Origin: an uncultured Oscillospiraceae bacterium
Lineage (GTDB): Bacteria > Bacillota > Clostridia > Oscillospirales > Oscillospiraceae
Length of the DNA: 64,000 bases
Assembly (NCBI GenBank): GCA_944385415.1
Contig: CALWXC010000014.1
Location: forward strand, 1-64,000
Direction: 5' to 3'
Position 1 is the first letter of the stretch; each line of letters starts with the position of its first letter. Made by a program: the position numbers and the translations under genes. This document shows, piece by piece, positions 60,442 through 64,000 of this stretch. The notes beneath the pieces were generated by a model. The model did no database searches and had not been told where the DNA came from. It was given only the letters and a program-made list of their open reading frames with translations.

Positions 60442-62250
60442 TCACCTCTCCTTCGATTTGGGGTCAATGGCGTCGCGCAGGCCATCGCCGATGCAGTTGA
60501 TGCTGATGGTGCAGATGCCCAGCATCAGAGCCGGGAACACCCAGCGCCACCAGTAATTCTCGATGACCTGGCCGTTCTGGGCGCCGGTCAGCATATTGCC
60601 CCAGGTGGCATTGGGCTCATTGACGCCAAAGCCGATGAAGGACAGGGAGGACTCGGTCAGCATACAGGTGGCAAAGCTCAACGTGGCGTTGACGATGATG
60701 ACCGTGATGATATTGGGCAGGATGTGGCGGAAGATGATGCCAAGCTCCCGGACGCCCAGCGCCTTGGCGGCGGTGACGAACTCCTGCTCGCGCTCCGCCA
60801 GGACGCTGCCGCGGACCAGACGGGCGATGCCGGGCCAGGACAGCAGGCCCAAAATACACATAATCAAAATGATTCTCTGGGTCTCGCTGATCTTATTGCC
60901 GAGAATCGACGACAGAATGATACAGAATGGCAGGAACGGAATGGACGAGACAATCTCCGTCAGACGCATCAGCAGGTTGTCCACCTTGCCGCCCTTGTAA
61001 CCGGAGATGCCGCCGATGACAATGCCGATAAAGGAGGAGATGATAACGGCGATGGCGCCGACGGTCATGGTCATCCGGCCGCCCACCAGAATCCGGCGGA
61101 ACAGGTCGCGGCCCAGTGCATCGGTGCCCATCAGATAGCCCTTGAGGCCCCAGGCCACCACGGTTCCATCCTGGGTGATGGCGTAGTTGGCATAGTAGCC
61201 GCTGTCCACCGAAGCGACGGTGGTACCGCTGGGCGCGTCGGCCTGGCCATGGGTGTTGTCACCCCAGCTGTACACCGTACCGTCCTGCAAAATGGCGGTA
61301 TAGTGGTACCGGCCGCCGGTGAGGGAAACCACCTGGCCCTGGATTTCCTCGGGAATGTCCAGGGTCTTTTTAATGTTGTTGCCCCAGGCGTAGACAGTAC
61401 CATCCGCGGTAACGGCGGCGGCGCTCTCGTCGGTCAGGGCCAAATCCACCACATTGCCCTGGATTTCTTCCGGAATGTTGGTGTAGGCGGAGGTCTTGTT
61501 GGTCAGTGGCACCACTTCGCCGTCCTTGGTCAGGGCCATGACGATGTTGGTGCTGGCCGCGAACTTGTCGATATTGCCCTGCACGCCCTCGGGATAGGTG
61601 ATGCTCAACAGGTAATCGCTGCCCCAGTTGTACATCTCGCCGTCCTCGGTTAGGGCCAGAGAGATCTGGTAACCGGCCAGAATCTGCTTGATGTCGTTGC
61701 CGCCGGAGCGCAGCTCCATGGGGATGCTGGCCAGACCCATACGGTCATTGCCCCAGGTGAAGACCTGTCCATCCTCATTGACGGCCACAATGTGGTCAAG
61801 ACCGGCGGAAATCTGGACCAGCTTGCCGGTCTCGCTGGTGCTGGGAATGTTTTTCAGCTTCTCATTGGGGAAGGTGCCCCACTCGTAGACGTTGCCGTCC
61901 TTGTCCAGGCCCACGGAGAAGGAGCTGCCCACAGACAAATCCTGGGCGTTGTTCTTCAGCTGGGTGGGCACGCTGAGCATACCGAAACCGGGGGCCACGT
62001 TGGCCTGGGTCACGTCCTGGTAGTACAGGTCAATGGGGAAAAAGTACGGCAGGAACACGCAGCAGAGGAAAATGAAGGTGAAGAGGATCACGCCGATCAT
62101 GGCGATCTTGTCCCGGACAAAGGAACTGATGACCATTTGCAGCGGGCTCTGCAAAATCTCTTCTTCCTCCTGAGGGAGACCGCCCAGAACCATCCGCTGG
62201 GCCGCTGTTGCCGCCGTGGAGCGTCGGGTTTTCTTCTTGTTGTTACGCAT
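60442..62250 (-). CDS. oppC: OppC/DppC-type permease with an inserted RCC1 beta-propeller
   Basis: A 602-residue protein, about twice the usual OppC length. An N-terminal cytoplasmic part and helix 1 (about 49-72; MIGVILFTFIFLCCVFLPYF) are followed by seven RCC1-type repeats (about 100-370), each ending near DGxVxxWG (e.g. DKDGNVYEWG, NEDGQVFTWG, TADGTVYAWG, LQDGTVYSWG). The normal OppC body resumes at MGTDALGRDLFRR (374-386) with five helices and the EAA loop (AAKALGVRELGIIFRHILPN). The propeller should sit outside the membrane where the binding protein docks. Confidence 0.93.
   Translation of the reverse strand: MRNNKKKTRRSTAATAAQRMVLGGLPQEEEEILQSPLQMVISSFVRDKIAMIGVILFTFIFLCCVFLPYFFPIDLYYQDVTQANVAPGFGMLSVPTQLKNNAQDLSVGSSFSVGLDKDGNVYEWGTFPNEKLKNIPSTSETGKLVQISAGLDHIVAVNEDGQVFTWGNDRMGLASIPMELRSGGNDIKQILAGYQISLALTEDGEMYNWGSDYLLSITYPEGVQGNIDKFAASTNIVMALTKDGEVVPLTNKTSAYTNIPEEIQGNVVDLALTDESAAAVTADGTVYAWGNNIKKTLDIPEEIQGQVVSLTGGRYHYTAILQDGTVYSWGDNTHGQADAPSGTTVASVDSGYYANYAITQDGTVVAWGLKGYLMGTDALGRDLFRRILVGGRMTMTVGAIAVIISSFIGIVIGGISGYKGGKVDNLLMRLTEIVSSIPFLPFCIILSSILGNKISETQRIILIMCILGLLSWPGIARLVRGSVLAEREQEFVTAAKALGVRELGIIFRHILPNIITVIIVNATLSFATCMLTESSLSFIGFGVNEPNATWGNMLTGAQNGQVIENYWWRWVFPALMLGICTISINCIGDGLRDAIDPKSKER
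61143..61953 (-). other. DNA encoding the seven RCC1 repeats inside oppC
   Basis: This stretch encodes residues 100-370 of the permease. Repeat four is degenerate (TKDGEVVPLT in place of xWG); the others keep the DG...WG core. Repeats five and six share IPEEIQG linkers with repeat four, suggesting internal duplication. Confidence 0.88.
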
Positions 62251-62263
62251 CGTCTTCCCTCCT

Positions 62264-63256
62264 TTAGTTTTCCAGTCTCACGCGGGGGTCCACCAGCGTA
62301 TAGGCGATGTCCATAATGACGTTGCCTGCCAGAGACAGGACCACATAGAACATCTGCATGGTGAGCACCACCGCAAAGTCACGCTGCATCAGACCGTCGA
62401 TGAGCATTTTACCGAGGCCGGGCCACAGGAACACCGACTCGATGACGATGGAACCGCCGAACAGGCCGATGATCCACCAGGTGGTAATGGTCACCACGGG
62501 AATCAGGGCGTTGCGGAACGCGTGGATATAGATGACGGTCTTCTCCCGCAGGCCCTTGGCCCGGGCCGTCTTGATGTAATCCATGCGCAGCACGTCGATC
62601 ATGGCGGCGCGGACATAGCGGGTGATGCCGCCGATGCCCGAGACGGACATGACCAGCACCGGCAGCACCATATGGCGCAGCATATCCAATGCCGCGGCCA
62701 ATCCAGTGGCTGTGGAACCGGCCGAGCGGACGCCGCTGATGGGGAAAATGGGAATCTTGACAGCCAGCAGGAAGATGGCCAACAGGGCAATGATAAAGGT
62801 GGGGATACTGTAGCCCACAATGGTCAGAACCTGGACCGTCTTGTCAAAAACGCCGTTTTTTCGCACCGCAGTGAGAATACCCAGGGGGACGGCAATGATA
62901 AAGACCACAAACATGGTCAGAATATTCAAAATTACAGTATTGGCCATGGGGGCGCCAATGATATTGATGACCTCCTGCTTATACTGGGTGGAATAGCCGA
63001 ATTCACCGGTCAGCATATTGCCCATCCAGCTCAGATATTGCACCGGCAGGGGTTCGTCCAGGCCCAGGGATTCCCTCGTTTTGTCATACAGAGCCTGATA
63101 CGCATCGGGTTTCATAGTGGTTTTGCTGTCGCCCAGCATGATCTCAACGGGGTCGCCGGGCATCGATTTATAAATCGCGAACATCAGAATAGAAATGATA
63201 AAGAAGACGAAGATAATGTAAATCAATCGCTTCAGCAGGTATCTACCTTTTCCCAT
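62264..63256 (-). CDS. oppB: OppB/DppB-type permease
   Basis: A 330-residue permease of normal length with helix 1 (LIYIIFVFFIISILMFAIYK), the outer-loop MPGDPVEIML segment and the EAA loop (TARAKGLREKTVIYIHAFRN). It forms the channel with OppC. It begins 151 bases after oppA and ends 13 bases before the RCC1-permease gene. Confidence 0.95.
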   Translation of the reverse strand: MGKGRYLLKRLIYIIFVFFIISILMFAIYKSMPGDPVEIMLGDSKTTMKPDAYQALYDKTRESLGLDEPLPVQYLSWMGNMLTGEFGYSTQYKQEVINIIGAPMANTVILNILTMFVVFIIAVPLGILTAVRKNGVFDKTVQVLTIVGYSIPTFIIALLAIFLLAVKIPIFPISGVRSAGSTATGLAAALDMLRHMVLPVLVMSVSGIGGITRYVRAAMIDVLRMDYIKTARAKGLREKTVIYIHAFRNALIPVVTITTWWIIGLFGGSIVIESVFLWPGLGKMLIDGLMQRDFAVVLTMQMFYVVLSLAGNVIMDIAYTLVDPRVRLEN

Positions 63257-63348
63257 TCACCGTTCCTCCATTTCAAAATTTTGGGGATTGGCTTTTGGCC
63301 CAGTACCCATACAGCCGGGGCTGCGGAATCTGCCGCAACACTGGAAAT

Positions 63349-63384
63349 CCGGCGGAACCCGGCCACAATGCGGGGCTCCGCCGG
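63349..63384 (-). other. Intercistronic stem-loop between oppA and oppB
   Basis: CCGGCGGA and TCCGCCGG pair perfectly, extended by CCC/GGG after one mismatch. No T-run follows. It is of the kind that stabilises an upstream mRNA so that the binding protein is made in excess. Confidence 0.65.
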
Positions 63385-63407
63385 ACGATTGTTAGACTGG
63401 ATGAATC

Positions 63408-64000
63408 TTAGGCGTCAACCCAGGCATCCAGAACGGCACGAGACCACTCCCAAACGGAGGTGGACTGCCAGCCGTGCAGCTTGTTGGAGTAGAAGTCGTA
63501 GTACTCATCGGAGTACAGGGGGATGTCGGGCAGCTTCTCATTCCAGAGGTCGATGAAGGTCTGCCAGGCGCTTAGCCAAGCCTCAGTGTCCTCATAGGCA
63601 ATGGGCTTCATGGCTGCGGTGGCGTCGGCCAGCTCCTGGTCCACAATCCAGTTGCTGTTGTAGCCGCCCTGCATCCACTGGGGATCGGTGGAGTAGTAGT
63701 ACCAGGGGGAGCTGACGGTGGAGAAGCCAACGGCCAGGTTGTACATGTTGTAGATCTTGTCGCTGCTGTGGGTGATGGCGGACTGCAGCGTGGGGAAGTC
63801 CATGGTGGTGGCCTTCAGCTCCATGCCCACCTCGGTCATAGCCTCGGGCAGCATGGTGGAGAGCAGGTCAGAAACGGGGTTGCCGTCGGTGTTGGCCCAC
63901 TCGATGACCAGGGGCTTCAGCTCACCGTTGACATCCTTGTAACGGGTGCCGGTGCCGGAATAGGGGGTGCCGTCGGCGTTGAGGGTCCAGCCGTCGGCCT
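63408..64000 (-). CDS. oppA: Oligopeptide-binding protein OppA/DppA (SBP family 5), C-terminal part
   Basis: The last 197 residues of an extracellular family-5 solute-binding protein; the 5' end is beyond the right edge. Typical text is LKPLVIEWANTDGNPVSDLL, EVGMELKATTMDFPTLQSAI, and the final IPLYSDEYYDFYSNKLHGW. It feeds peptides to the OppB/OppC channel and is the first gene of the operon within view. Confidence 0.9.
   Translation of the reverse strand, partial: ADGWTLNADGTPYSGTGTRYKDVNGELKPLVIEWANTDGNPVSDLLSTMLPEAMTEVGMELKATTMDFPTLQSAITHSSDKIYNMYNLAVGFSTVSSPWYYYSTDPQWMQGGYNSNWIVDQELADATAAMKPIAYEDTEAWLSAWQTFIDLWNEKLPDIPLYSDEYYDFYSNKLHGWQSTSVWEWSRAVLDAWVDA

Noticed and set aside
59335..61653. 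A 772-codon plus-strand frame opposite oppD and oppC
   Set aside because: It covers parts of two known genes on the other strand and has low-complexity antisense text.

Overview
The window reads as the chromosome of a high-GC, Gram-positive anaerobe of the Clostridia, most likely an Oscillospiraceae-type gut bacterium (Flavonifractor/Oscillibacter/Intestinimonas-like). The evidence is strong AGGAGG-type ribosome binding sites, TTG and GTG starts, a cobalamin and a tetrahydrofolate riboswitch, DegV, and a Clostridia-style tellurite (Ter) stress cluster. The genus is inference; there is no rRNA in the window.

Positions 1-23140 are the right-hand (late) part of a contractile-tailed prophage. 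Packaging genes (HNH nuclease, two P27-type small terminase genes around a ParB-like/methyltransferase gene, large terminase) are followed by an HK97-type head module (portal, ClpP-like protease, capsid, connectors). A PBSX/xkd-like contractile tail comes next (sheath, tube, chaperone with a -1 frameshift, tape measure, LysM protein, hub, baseplate wedge), then fibre/receptor-binding genes, holin and amidase. Integrase, repressor and the left attachment site lie outside the window. The right boundary is a 24-base 3' end of a tRNA-Ser gene followed by what looks like the original tRNA terminator, i.e. attR. A 17-bp palindrome occurs three times in the phage late region.

Positions 23200-31100 hold host genes: degV, a 26-residue mini-gene with its own promoter and terminator, and an apparently orphan cobalamin riboswitch that reads into a gene-free, hairpin-rich stretch. 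Next are the folate operon (folE, an HD hydrolase, folP, a folB-folK fusion) behind a tetrahydrofolate riboswitch, a TetR-family regulator, and an ftsH gene split by a one-base frameshift. Positions 31100-39700 hold two BceAB/MacB-like ABC exporters around a LytTR regulator/GHKL kinase pair, with a LytTR-like direct repeat upstream of the regulator.

Positions 39731-54778 are a large Ter-type cluster: YceG-like protein, TelA, four TerD/TerA paralogues, a calcium-type P-ATPase, rhomboid protease, PRTase-TRSP, StiP/PELOTA protein, HAD phosphatase and an unusual YceG-like/trypsin fusion, with a divergent HpcH-type lyase. Positions 54900-58080 hold a small membrane protein, a zinc-ribbon protein, a lipoprotein, a 163-bp MITE-like element and an AT-rich GIY-YIG nuclease gene. 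The right end (58227-64000, minus strand) is an oligopeptide ABC importer operon whose OppC-type permease carries a seven-repeat RCC1 beta-propeller inserted into its first extracytoplasmic loop. That permease and the YceG-like/trypsin fusion are the most unusual proteins here.
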